From positions 6,661,609 to 6,689,108 of the forward strand of contig RPFO01000213.1 in assembly GCA_009746045.1 (NCBI GenBank): a stretch of DNA of 27,500 nucleotides. The letters run 5' to 3'. Of this stretch, positions 17,435 to 27,126 are shown piece by piece; position 1 is the stretch's first letter; each line of letters opens with the position of its first letter. The notes below the pieces were generated by a model. The model did not search any database. It saw only the letters and a program-made list of their open reading frames with translations, and was not told the DNA's origin. The position numbers were made by a program, and so were the translations under genes. This stretch comes from Mesostigma viride. Lineage: Eukaryota; Streptophyta; Mesostigmatophyceae; Mesostigmatales; Mesostigmataceae.

Positions 17435-18055
17435 TCTCCTTTAGCGAACACGATCGCGTTGTATCCGTATAAATGCAAATCCGGGATCGCACACCAAGGT
17501 CCGTGATATCACGAGGTATGTCTCAAAGGCAGGCCGCCTGGTGTGGACAGACTAGCCAACGTCGGCTCCTACGCAACCGAGATAAAACTATAGTCCCGTT
17601 TCTGTAGAACAAAGCTCGTGCGCTGTGATCGATCGGCACTTGAGGACGTGATAACAAAGCAAGCAGCCGCACGTCATCATCGCTGCAGCTGCCCGTCGAG
17701 AGTCGAGACTCGAGACCCATCGGGTCGGGCTGCGGGCAGCTGCTGTCTCATGTGGAACACATGCGCCGCGCCGAGGCTGTCCCTGCTTGCAGGCGGCAGC
17801 TTATGCGTTCATTGGCCTAGGGAAGGAGCTGACTCACTCAGCTGAGTGCTTGAAGCAGTCGGCCCAGAAGGCCGGACGCGCATCGGTGGATGCTGACTTT
17901 TGCTGTGAGCATTGGAAGTGTCAAGTGTCAGGACGCAGAGCGGCGCGGCATAGCCAACAATCGTAGGGCGCCGCCGCGCCGCGCTGGGGCCTCGGGAAAG
18001 TTGTCCCGCTCGCCAACGCGTGGCATGCATTGTGGCAATTTGCATGTACCGGTAA
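17435..18055. other. 5' flank of the minus-strand gene
   Basis: Presumed promoter of the minus-strand gene. No gene or clear core promoter motif seen. An inverted repeat (GCAGCTGCCCG at about 17686 against CGGGCAGCTGC near 17735) encloses a smaller GTCGAGA/TCTCGAC-type palindrome. Confidence 0.4.
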
Positions 18056-18643
18056 GTCATTCACGCCTTAAGTTGGGTTCGAGGTTTTTGTGAACAAATT
18101 AGAGGCGTGAACCTAACTTAAGGCGTGAATGATTCTACTAAATTCTACTAATTTGAACTACATATACTAAAACATACTATTCGGACCTACTTGGAAATTG
18201 GAATGCCGAATCTACAGTGCTGTACCCTCTTTGGTCCATAATTGGCTAATAAAAATATACTACCCGCCATTTCCCCGAAATCTACTGACAGTGCTGTAAG
18301 CGGAACCACAGACAAACTAGCTACCTTGGTCGCAGGGCGCGCCTTATTAATGCGGGCACCCCAATTTAGGCACAACTAGGCATTTCAGGCTATTTCAGTT
18401 TGGCATACCTGGGTCACCTTAACTGTTATATGGAAATAAACCGGCTAACACCCATTTCACCGAAAAACCACAGACAAATTGGAATGCCGAAACCCTATTC
18501 GACCCAACTTAAGGCGTGAACACAACTTAAGCCAACCCAACTCGGCATGTCAAGTTCCCATCAGCTGCTACTTATCTACAGTGCCGAAAGCGGAACCACC
18601 CACGGCACACACTTAAGCCAACCCAACTTAAGGCGTGAATGAC
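18056..18643. mobile_element. TIR element with perfect 24-base ends and internal copies
   Basis: Bases 18056-18079 (GTCATTCACGCCTTAAGTTG plus GGTT) are the exact reverse complement of 18620-18643. A third copy in right-hand orientation (one mismatch) at 18110-18132 forms a local hairpin with the left end. A shorter copy lies near 18502-18520. Inside, GCGGAACCAC follows a GTGC(T/C)G(T/A)AA block at about 18289 and 18580, and once more just outside at 18654. TTGGAATGCCGAA occurs twice (about 18197 and 18478). No coding capacity was seen. Confidence 0.7.
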
Positions 18644-18711
18644 TGTACCAGCATGCTGTAAGCGGAACCACCCACACACACTGTACACCAACATGATTGT
18701 AACTGGCTGTT

Positions 18712-19110
18712 TGCGACAAGCCCGGAGCGAGTGTGCAGGGGGGGGGCGGGTTCAGACCCCCCCGCCCACCCACCCCTAGTAAGGAGTGGGGGGGGTTGAG
18801 GGTCCGAACCCCCCCACCCCCTGGTGCTGGCCGAGGGGGTAGTAGGACGGGTAGAGACCCCTCCCCCCTGCCCCCCTTCTGCAGTACTACACTTCTGTAG
18901 CAGGGGAAATAGAAGAGGGGGGGGGGGGGGGGTGAGTGTCCCCCCACCCCCTGGTAGGGGGCGAGGGGGAGGGGGTGGGTTGAGACCACGCCCCCCCCCT
19001 CCCCCCCCTTAGAGGGTGAGGGGGGCGCGGTCAGACCCCCCCCACACACACGCCCCAGGTCAGGGGGGGGGGGCGGGTAGTCAGTGCACACTCGCTCCGG
19101 GCTTGTCGCA
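18712..19110. mobile_element. Inverted-repeat element filled with alternating G-runs and C-runs
   Basis: Bases 18712-18737 (TGCGACAAGCCCGGAGCGAG then TGTGCA) are the exact reverse complement of 19085-19110. Similarity continues outward (GTAACTGGCTG against GTTACCTGGCTG). The 347 bases between are runs of 6-19 G or C, with two related segments near 18810-18845 and 18940-18975 (CCCCACCCCCTGGT). Open frames across it are low-complexity and not taken as genes. Confidence 0.75.
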
Positions 19111-19189
19111 GCCAGGTAACCGACGCGTGACAGGTTGAACATCCTGCGCCACCACGTTCCGTCAGTACCACCAAGTCGTTTACGGAATC

Positions 19190-19600
19190 CTTGGGTTCCA
19201 TTCCCACTTTCCGGGTAAATGGGTTTTTTTTATCAACCAACTGAATGGGAATACCGTTAGGTAAAGGGGTACCACGTATCGACCAGCTGGTTACCCAATG
19301 TGTGAGTAATGTGGTAGGTGATATGTTCCGACTTTTTTCCGGGTATATGGGAATTTTTTATTAACCAATAGGAATCTCGTTAGGTTAAGAGGTACCACGT
19401 ATCGACCCGCTGGTTACCAACTGTGGGTAGTGTGATAGGTGAAAGGTGTTCCGACTTTTTTCCGGGTAAATGGGTATTTTTTGTTAACCAATAGGAATAT
19501 CGTTAGGTTAAGAGGTACCACGTATCGACCAGCTGGTTACCCACTGAGGGTAGTGTGATAAGTGAAAGGTTTAGAAAGTTCCGACTTTTCCCAGGTCTGG
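19190..19600 (+). repeat. Three-copy tandem repeat of about 123-128 bases
   Basis: CCGGGTAAATGGG or CCGGGTATATGGG starts each copy at 19211, 19339 and 19462. Each continues through ACCAATAGGAAT, CGTTAGGT, GGTACCACGTATCGACC and CTGGTTACC. The preamble GTTCCGACTTTT of a fourth copy is at about 19578. No coding sense. Confidence 0.85.
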
Positions 19601-20139
19601 TCGCTATAGAATCGCTGCTGCCCATGGGACACAACAACAACAACTTCCCAAGTTCCCATGCAGTTGGATCATGATGTTGCCACCAAAATGCTGGCAAAAT
19701 GCTGCCAGAAGCCTGCCAGAACTGTGAATGACGCCAACTTGTCAAGGTATGCAGTCTGCAATTAGTAGTACTCGAGGCAACAACCATAGCCGGCAGAAAA
19801 CACTTCGGCAAGAACTGGCAAGCATTCGCAGAAAATGAAACGTGGACGCTTTTACCATGAGGTGGGATTGCCGAGGAAAACGCTGTAATATTTCGGTTTA
19901 ATCCCTACGTTATGGACAAAGACATACGGCAAATGGAATTCAAAGAACGCTGGTGCCCGGTGTGGGATGCACGTAACATCATCTGAAGGGTCATTGCCTT
20001 AGTGCAAGTCTCATCCATGCATACGTACAGGGCTGCTGCACCTGTCTAACTGCATGAGCTGTTAACACGTGCACAATTTCGTTATGGCGGAAAGAATACT
20101 CGATTTGTCCAATGCTAGTCCAGTCTCCACTTTGAAGGG
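19601..20139 (+). other. 5' flank of the C2H2 zinc-finger gene
   Basis: Unique, moderately AT-rich sequence upstream of the predicted start at 20140. No gene and no convincing core promoter motif was found. An in-frame TAG lies at 20116-20118, upstream of the start codon. Confidence 0.4.
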
Positions 20140-20229
20140 ATGAAGCGTTTGCTCCAATGCACGGTGTGCGATTACACGACCACCAAAGATTCGTTGTTAA
20201 AGCAGCACGCCATCTGCCATGATTCCATC
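20140..20229 (+). CDS. C2H2 zinc-finger gene, exon 1
   Basis: MKRLLQCTVCDYTTTK then DSLLKQHAICHDSI: one complete C-x2-C-x12-H-x3-H finger. The ATG at 20140 is the first in frame after a TAG at 20116. Donor ATC|GTAAGT. Third-position GC is 22 of 30 codons. Confidence 0.78.
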
Positions 20230-21234
20230 GTAAGTTTAGCGCACTTAGTTTTCCGCCACCTAACTGATACCTTTTGAGGGAAAGGTTTCCCTCAAGTCCT
20301 GCCAGTCTCTCCGTGGACGCGTGGGCTCGTCTAATGCTTGCCGCGGAAGAACCTTGCCACGTGAAGACCTCATCAGCCTCGGCCCAACTTCATTAATGCC
20401 TATTTACATTATGATTTATTTACTTGCCCGTAAGTTTATGTCCTTGCTTATCGCTTTGTCATTTTTGTTTGTTTGTTTATTTGTTTGTTTGTTTGTTCGG
20501 TCGGTCGGTCGGTCGGTCGGTCGGTCGGTCGGTCGGTCGGTCGGTCGGTCGGTCGGTCGGTCGGTCGGTCGGTCGGTCGGTCGGTCGGTCGGTCGGTCGG
20601 TCGGTCGGTCGGTCGGTCGGTCGGTCGGTCGGTCGGTCGGTCGGTCGGTCGGTCGGTCGGTCGGTCGGTCGGTCGGTCGGTCGGTCGGTCGGTCGGTCGG
20701 TCGGTCGGTCGGTCGGTCGGTCGGTCGGTCGGTCGGTCGGTCGGTCGGTCGGTCGGTCGGTCGGTCGGTCGGTCGATCGGTCGGTCGGTCGGTCGGTCGG
20801 TCGGTCGGTCGTTTGTTTGTTTGTTTGTTTGTTTGTATTCACTCTGTGCCGTCTGTCGCCGTCCCAGAGGCCGCTTGTCTGCACGCACGAGGGCTGCCAC
20901 AAGACCTTCAAACACGCCCGGAACCTGCAGGCCCACGCCCTCTCCCACTCCCTGGCCGCCTTCCCCTGCCCCCATGAAGGCTGCCAGGTCTCCTGCAGTA
21001 CCCGCAGCAACCTGACCCGCCACGTCCGGCTCATCCACCAGGTGGTCCCTGGCACGCCCTCGCATGCGTGCGAGTCCCCTGGCTGCAGCGCCCTGCTTCG
21101 TTCGCACCGGCTACTCGTGCGTCACGTCCGCGAGGAGCATGGCGTCACGCTCACCCTGGCATGTGCTGTTGCCGGGTGCGCGTCCACGTTCCGCTACGCG
21201 AGCCAGCTCAGGAAACACATGGCATCGCACGCAG
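20140..21234 (+). CDS. C2H2 zinc-finger protein (TFIIIA-like), first two exons, 3' end unresolved
   Basis: Exons 20140-20229 and 20868-21234 join in phase 0 (ATC|GTAAGT ... GTCCCAG|AGG) and give 152 residues with five consecutive fingers. Ligands: C7/C10/H23/H27; C35/C40/H53/H57; C64/C69/H82/H87; C98/C103/H116/H121; C129/C134/H147/H151. Fingers 2-5 have the C-x4-C-x12-H-x3/4-H spacing typical of TFIIIA. All ligands are present. Such proteins bind DNA and/or RNA; whether this is 5S rRNA transcription factor IIIA cannot be decided from five fingers. Exon 2 probably ends at GCACGCAG|GTGTGT, and later exons were not identified. If unspliced it would continue through a 30-base repeat to a stop near 21332. 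Confidence 0.82.
20230..20867 (+). other. Intron of the zinc-finger gene with (GGTC)n expansion
   Basis: A 638-base intron (GTAAGT ... GTCCCAG). It consists of 235 bases of unique sequence, the tetranucleotide array, and a short unique 3' part. Confidence 0.8.
20465..20834 (+). repeat. (GTTT)n-(GGTC)n-(GTTT)n tetranucleotide array
   Basis: TTTG units (20465-20495, one TTTA variant) lead directly into about 78 units of GGTC (20497-20810). The array then switches back to five to six GTTT units (20811-20834). One GGTC unit is changed to GATC near 20775. Phase is kept across both switches. Confidence 0.97.
20868..21234 (+). CDS. C2H2 zinc-finger gene, exon 2 (four fingers)
   Basis: RPLVCTHEGCHKTFKHARNL through RKHMASHA: four TFIIIA-type fingers joined by linkers of 6-10 residues rather than the canonical TGEKP. 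Third-position GC is about 90% in the first 40 codons. The donor is GCAG|GTGTGT. Confidence 0.83.
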
Positions 21235-21330
21235 GTGTGTTGACATGCCGCCTCCACCACGCAAGTGTGATGACATGCCGCCTCCACCACGCAGGCGTGA
21301 TGACATGCTGCTGTGGCCACGCCACCTTGT
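21207..21330 (+). repeat. Three-copy 30-base repeat starting at the exon 2 donor
   Basis: Units TGACATGCCGCCTCCACCAC plus GCARGYGTGA at about 21241, 21271 and 21301 (the last diverged). Each ends CACGCA(A/G)G(T/C)GTG, resembling the real junction CACGCAG|GTGTG at 21228-21239. No gene structure requires translation of these bases. Confidence 0.8.
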
Positions 21331-22304
21331 AACCTTGTGCGAGTACACTAGCCGGTGGCGAGTTCAGTAGCTCCCAGTGGTCCATTTTGAGGGCTCGTGC
21401 GCAAGTATCCCTCTGCCAAGCCAAGCTAATTTTGTGTTCGAGGGTGACGAATACGTTCCTATGCGAGCTCCTGCTAGAGTATTAATTAGACATTTTTTTA
21501 TGCCGGCCGTTTATCTGAACACAACAAGCTCCCTGTTATTAGCATGCATGCTTGCTTGTGATGCTACGGCTATATGCAGTGGGGCGTGGTAGTATGTCGA
21601 AGGCAGCTCTCCCCAAACCAGGAGCTGTGAGGCTGAGATTCTGACAGCCATGCAGTACACTGCTACTACCACTGCTTTACCCACTGCTGCGCCCACTTCT
21701 CTACTACCAATGCTGCGCCCAGATGCCTACTGTGCATGTGTCCAGTGGGGGCATGGTGCACAGGCCCAGCAGTCGACGGGTTTGCTGGCCGTGCTGCTGT
21801 TCCGGTCGCGCATTCTGCGTCCCTTGCGTGTGTTTCCATGTGTGTGTGCATGCTTGGGTGTGCATGTGCGTGGGTGTAGATGTGATCAATCATGCGTTTT
21901 GTCTCGTCCCATGCTCACGCCCCGTGTTCCGTGAGCGGCTTTCGTGTGCAGTCGCTGCCGAACGAGACCACCCTCGACCCTACCTTGAGCTGCTGTGACC
22001 CATTAATTAATTATAAACACGTAGACCGCGTCACATGGGTACCGATAGATTGGAACCTTCAACCCCTATACGCATCGAGAAGGAGGGAGGGCGCCCTCGC
22101 GTCTGTCACTGCCTCACCTGGGCAGGCCACAGAGGACTCTCTCTCCATCGTGGTCCAGGCCCAACTGTGGGTGCAATACAACAATGCTGTGACCCGTTAC
22201 GTATGACAACAAATGAATGGTTGACATGCTCTTGTGCATGCTTGCTCGCACGTGCCACGCACTGGCTGACATACGAGCATGGCAATGCCTTGCTTGTGTC
22301 GCGC
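21331..22304. other. Unresolved region downstream of the zinc-finger exons
   Basis: May hold further exons or the 3' untranslated region of the zinc-finger gene. No additional finger or other domain was recognised in any frame. GCTGTGACCC followed by an AT-rich motif occurs twice (about 21992 and 22187). ATTAATTAATTAT at 22002-22014 resembles the LINE tails. Confidence 0.4.
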
Positions 22305-22305
22305 A

Positions 22306-22866
22306 CCGGTAGAAGAGAGGGTGGGGAGGGGGGAACAACACACGGTAGAAGAGAGGGTGGACTCACAACACACGGTAGAAGACAGGGTGGGGAGGGGGGA
22401 GCAACACACGGTAGAAGAGAGGGTGGGCTCACAACACACGGTAGAAGAGAGGGTGGGCTCACAACACACGGTAGAAGAGAGGGTGGGCTCACAACACACG
22501 GTAGAAGAGAGGGTGGGCTCACAACACACGGTAGAAGAGAGGGTGGGGAGGGGGGACCAACACACGGTAGAAGAGAGGGTGGGCTCACAACACACGGTAG
22601 AAGAGAGGGTGGGCTCACAACACACGGTAGAAGAGAGGGTGGGCGCACAACACACGGTAGAAGAGAGGGTGGGCGCACAACACACGGTAGAAGAGAGGGT
22701 GGGCGCACAACACACGGTAGAAGAGAGGGTGGGCGCACAACACACGGTAGAAGAGAGGGTGGGCGCACAACACACGGTAGAAGAGAGGGTGGGCTCACAA
22801 CACACGGTAGAAGAGAGGGTGGGCTCACAACACACGGTAGAAGAGAGGGCCGGGAGGGGGGAACAA
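22306..22866 (+). repeat. 30/36-base minisatellite
   Basis: About 18 units of GGTAGAAGAGAGGGTGGGCT plus CACAACACAC (30 bases). Some units carry a longer GGGGAGGGGGGAACAA segment. Two sub-variants (GGGCTCAC and GGGCGCAC) occur in blocks: GGGCGC for five units around 22641-22765, flanked by GGGCTC. Because 30 is a multiple of three, every frame on both strands gives a ten-residue peptide repeat. Confidence 0.96.
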
Positions 22867-22929
22867 CCGGGCAGAGAGTAGCACTTGGTGAGGCGATCCA
22901 ATCAGGCGCTTGGGTTGGAATGCCACACG

Positions 22930-25900
22930 TTCCTTGTACAAGACTAACGTGATGGGGAAGCATGCCATCCGCCTCACTCTACCTGTTCCTTTATGAACAC
23001 GAACGTGATGGGGAAGCATGCCATCCGCCTCACTCTACCTGTTCCTTTATGAACACGAACGTGATGGGGAAGCATGCCATCCGCCTCACTCTACCTGTTC
23101 CTTTATGAACACGAACGTGATGGGGAAGCATGCCATCCGCCTCACTCTACCTGTTCCTTTATGAACACGAACGTGATGGGGAAGCATGCCATCCGCCTCA
23201 CTCTACCTGTTCCTTTATGAACACGAACGTGATGGGGAAGCATGCCATCCGCCTCACTCTACCTGTTCCTTTATGAACACGAACGTGATGGGGAAGCATG
23301 CCATCCGCCTCACTCTACCTGTTCCTTTATGAACACGAACGTGATGGGGAAGCATGCCATCCGCCTCACTCTACCTGTTCCTTTATGAACACGAACGTGA
23401 TGGGGAAGCATGCCATCCGCCTCACTCTACCTGTTCCTTTATGAACACGAACGTGGTGGGGAAGCATGCCATCCGCCTCACTCTACCTGTTCCTTTATGA
23501 ACACGAACGTGGTGGGGAAGCATGCCATCCGCCTCACTCTACCTGTTCCTTGTACAACACGAACGTGATGGGGAAGCATGCCATCCGCCTCACTCTACCT
23601 GTTCCTTTATGAACACGAACGTGATGGGGAAGCATGCCATCCGCCTCACTCTACCTGTTCCTTTATGAACACGAACGTGGTGGGGAAGCATGCCATCCGC
23701 CTCACTCTACCTGTTCCTTCTACAAGACGAACGTGATGGGGAAGCATGCCATCCGCCTCACTCTACCTGTTCCTTTATGAACACGAACGTGGTGGGGAAG
23801 CATGCCATCCGCCTCACTCTACCTGTTCCTTCTACAAGACGAACGTGATGGGGAAGCATGCCATCCGCCTCACTCTACCTGTTCCTTTATGAACACGAAC
23901 GTGATGGGGAAGCATGCCATCCGCCTCACTCTACCTGTTCCTTGTACAACACGAACGTGATGGGGAAGCATGCCATCCGCCTCACTCTACCTGTTCCTTT
24001 ATGAACACGAACGTGGTGGGGAAGCATGCCATCCGCCTCACTCTACCTGTTCCTTCTACAAGACGAACGTGATGGGGAAGCATGCCATCCGCCTCACTCT
24101 ACCTGTTCCTTTATGAACACGAACGTGGTGGGGAAGCATGCCATCCGCCTCACTCTACCTGTTCCTTTATGAACACGAACGTGATGGGGAAGCATGCCAT
24201 CCGCCTCACTCTACCTGTTCCTTTATGAACACGAACGTGATGGGGAAGCATGCCATCCGCCTCACTCTACCTGTTCCTTTATGAACACGAACGTGGTGGG
24301 GAAGCATGCCATCCGCCTCACTCTACCTGTTCCTTTATGAACACGAACGTGATGGGGAAGCATGCCATCCGCCTCACTCTACCTGTTCCTTTATGAACAC
24401 GAACGTGATGGGGAAGCATGCCATCCGCCTCACTCTACCTGTTCCTTTATGAACACGAACGTGGTGGGGAAGCATGCCATCCGCCTCACTCTACCTGTTC
24501 CTTTATGAACACGAACGTGATGGGGAAGCATGCCATCCGCCTCACTCTACCTGTTCCTTTATGAACACGAACGTGATGGGGAAGCATGCCATCCGCCTCA
24601 CTCTACCTGTTCCTTTATGAACACGAACGTGATGGGGAAGCATGCCATCCGCCTCACTCTACCTGTTCCTTTATGAACACGAACGTGATGGGGAAGCATG
24701 CCATCCGCCTCACTCTACCTGTTCCTTCTACAAGACGAACGTGATGGGGAAGCATGCCATCCGCCTCACTCTACCTGTTCCTTTATGAACACGAACGTGA
24801 TGGGGAAGCATGCCATCCGCCTCACTCTACCTGTTCCTTGTACAACACGAACGTGATGGGGAAGCATGCCATCCGCCTCACTCTACCTGTTCCTTTATGA
24901 ACACGAACGTGGTGGGGAAGCATGCCATCCGCCTCACTCTACCTGTTCCTTCTACAAGACGAACGTGATGGGGAAGCATGCCATCCGCCTCACTCTACCT
25001 GTTCCTTTATGAACACGAACGTGATGGGGAAGCATGCCATCCGCCTCACTCTACCTGTTCCTTGTACAACACGAACGTGATGGGGAAGCATGCCATCCGC
25101 CTCACTCTACCTGTTCCTTTATGAACACGAACGTGATGGGGAAGCATGCCATCCGCCTCACTCTACCTGTTCCTTTATGAACACGAACGTGATGGGGAAG
25201 CATGCCATCCGCCTCACTCTACCTGTTCCTTTATGAACACGAACGTGATGGGGAAGCATGCCATCCGCCTCACTCTACCTGTTCCTTTATGAACACGAAC
25301 GTGATGGGGAAGCATGCCATCCGCCTCACTCTACCTGTTCCTTCTACAAGACGAACGTGATGGGGAAGCATGCCATCCGCCTCACTCTACCTGTTCCTTT
25401 ATGAACACGAACGTGATGGGGAAGCATGCCATCCGCCTCACTCTACCTGTTCCTTGTACAACACGAACGTGATGGGGAAGCATGCCATCCGCCTCACTCT
25501 ACCTGTTCCTTTATGAACACGAACGTGGTGGGGAAGCATGCCATCCGCCTCACTCTACCTGTTCCTTCTACAAGACGAACGTGATGGGGAAGCATGCCAT
25601 CCGCCTCACTCTACCTGTTCCTTTATGAACACGAACGTGATGGGGAAGCATGCCATCCGCCTCACTCTACCTGTTCCTTGTACAACACGAACGTGATGGG
25701 GAAGCATGCCATCCGCCTCACTCTACCTGTTCCTTTATGAACACGAACGTGGTGGGGAAGCATGCCATCCGCCTCACTCTACCTGTTCCTTCTACAAGAC
25801 GAACGTGATGGGGAAGCATGCCATCCGCCTCACTCTACCTGTTCCTTTATGAACACGAACGTGATGGGGAAGCATGCCATCCGCCTCACTCTACCTGTTC

Positions 25901-27126
25901 CTTTATGAACACGAACGTGGTGGGGAAGCATGCCATCCGCCTCACTCTACCTGTTCCTTTATGAACACGAACGTGATGGGGAAGCATGCCATCCGCCTCA
26001 CTCTACCTGTTCCTTTATGAACACGAACGTGATGGGGAAGCATGCCATCCGCCTCACTCTACCTGTTCCTTTATGAACACGAACGTGGTGGGGAAGCATG
26101 CCATCCGCCTCACTCTACCTGTTCCTTTATGAACACGAACGTGATGGGGAAGCATGCCATCCGCCTCACTCTACCTGTTCCTTTATGAACACGAACGTGG
26201 TGGGGAAGCATGCCATCCGCCTCACTCTACCTGTTCCTTGTACAACACGAACGTGATGGGGAAGCATGCCATCCGCCTCACTCTACCTGTTCCTTTATGA
26301 ACACGAACGTGATGGGGAAGCATGCCATCCGCCTCACTCTACCTGTTCCTTTATGAACACGAACGTGGTGGGGAAGCATGCCATCCGCCTCACTCTACCT
26401 GTTCCTTCTACAAGACGAACGTGATGGGGAAGCATGCCATCCGCCTCACTCTACCTGTTCCTTTATGAACACGAACGTGGTGGGGAAGCATGCCATCCGC
26501 CTCACTCTACCTGTTCCTTTATGAACACGAACGTGATGGGGAAGCATGCCATCCGCCTCACTCTACCTGTTCCTTTATGAACACGAACGTGGTGGGGAAG
26601 CATGCCATCCGCCTCACTCTACCTGTTCCTTTATGAACACGAACGTGATGGGGAAGCATGCCATCCGCCTCACTCTACCTGTTCCTTTATGAACACGAAC
26701 GTGGTGGGGAAGCATGCCATCCGCCTCACTCTACCTGTTCCTTTATGAACACGAACGTGATGGGGAAGCATGCCATCCGCCTCACTCTACCTGTTCCTTT
26801 ATGAACAAGAACGTGATGGGGAAGCATGCCATCCGCCTCACTCTACCTGTTCCTTTATGAACACGAACGTGGTGGGGAAGCATGCCATCCGCCTCACTCT
26901 ACCTGTTCCTTTATGAACACGAACGTGATGGGGAAGCATGCCATCCGCCTCACTCTACCTGTTCCTTTATGAACACGAACGTGGTGGGGAAGCATGCCAT
27001 CCGCCTCACTCTACCTGTTCCTTTATACAACACGAACGTGATGGGGAAGCATGCCATCCGCCTCACTCTACCTGTTCCTTCATATAAGACGAACGTGGTG
27101 GGAAAGCATGCCGTCCGCCTCACTCT
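22930..27126 (+). repeat. 56-base satellite array, about 74 copies, with higher-order structure
   Basis: Unit: CGTGATGGGGAAGCATGCCA / TCCGCCTCACTCTACCTGTT / CCTTTATGAACACGAA. Copies are almost identical. The variation is confined to GTGATG or GTGGTG and to three forms of one segment: TTTATGAACAC (most units), TTGTACAACAC (7 units: 23541, 23933, 24829, 25053, 25445, 25669, 26229) and TTCTACAAGAC (9 units: 23709, 23821, 24045, 24717, 24941, 25333, 25557, 25781, 26397). The last two or three units are degenerate. With a 56-base period it cannot keep one reading frame. Confidence 0.98.

Noticed and set aside
18576-19142. 188-codon minus-strand open frame across the G/C-run element
   Set aside because: Pro/Gly homopolymer text bounded by the inverted repeats. 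No domain and unstable homopolymers.
20321-20977. Open frame of SVGR repeats leading into the zinc-finger exon
   Set aside because: The SVGR part is the (GGTC)n intron array. The finger exon joins instead, in phase 0, to the finger in exon 1 through good GT-AG sites.
22930-27126. CRISPR-like appearance (short repeats in regular series)
   Set aside because: The whole 56-base unit repeats, with no unique spacers, no cas genes and a eukaryotic setting. It is a satellite.
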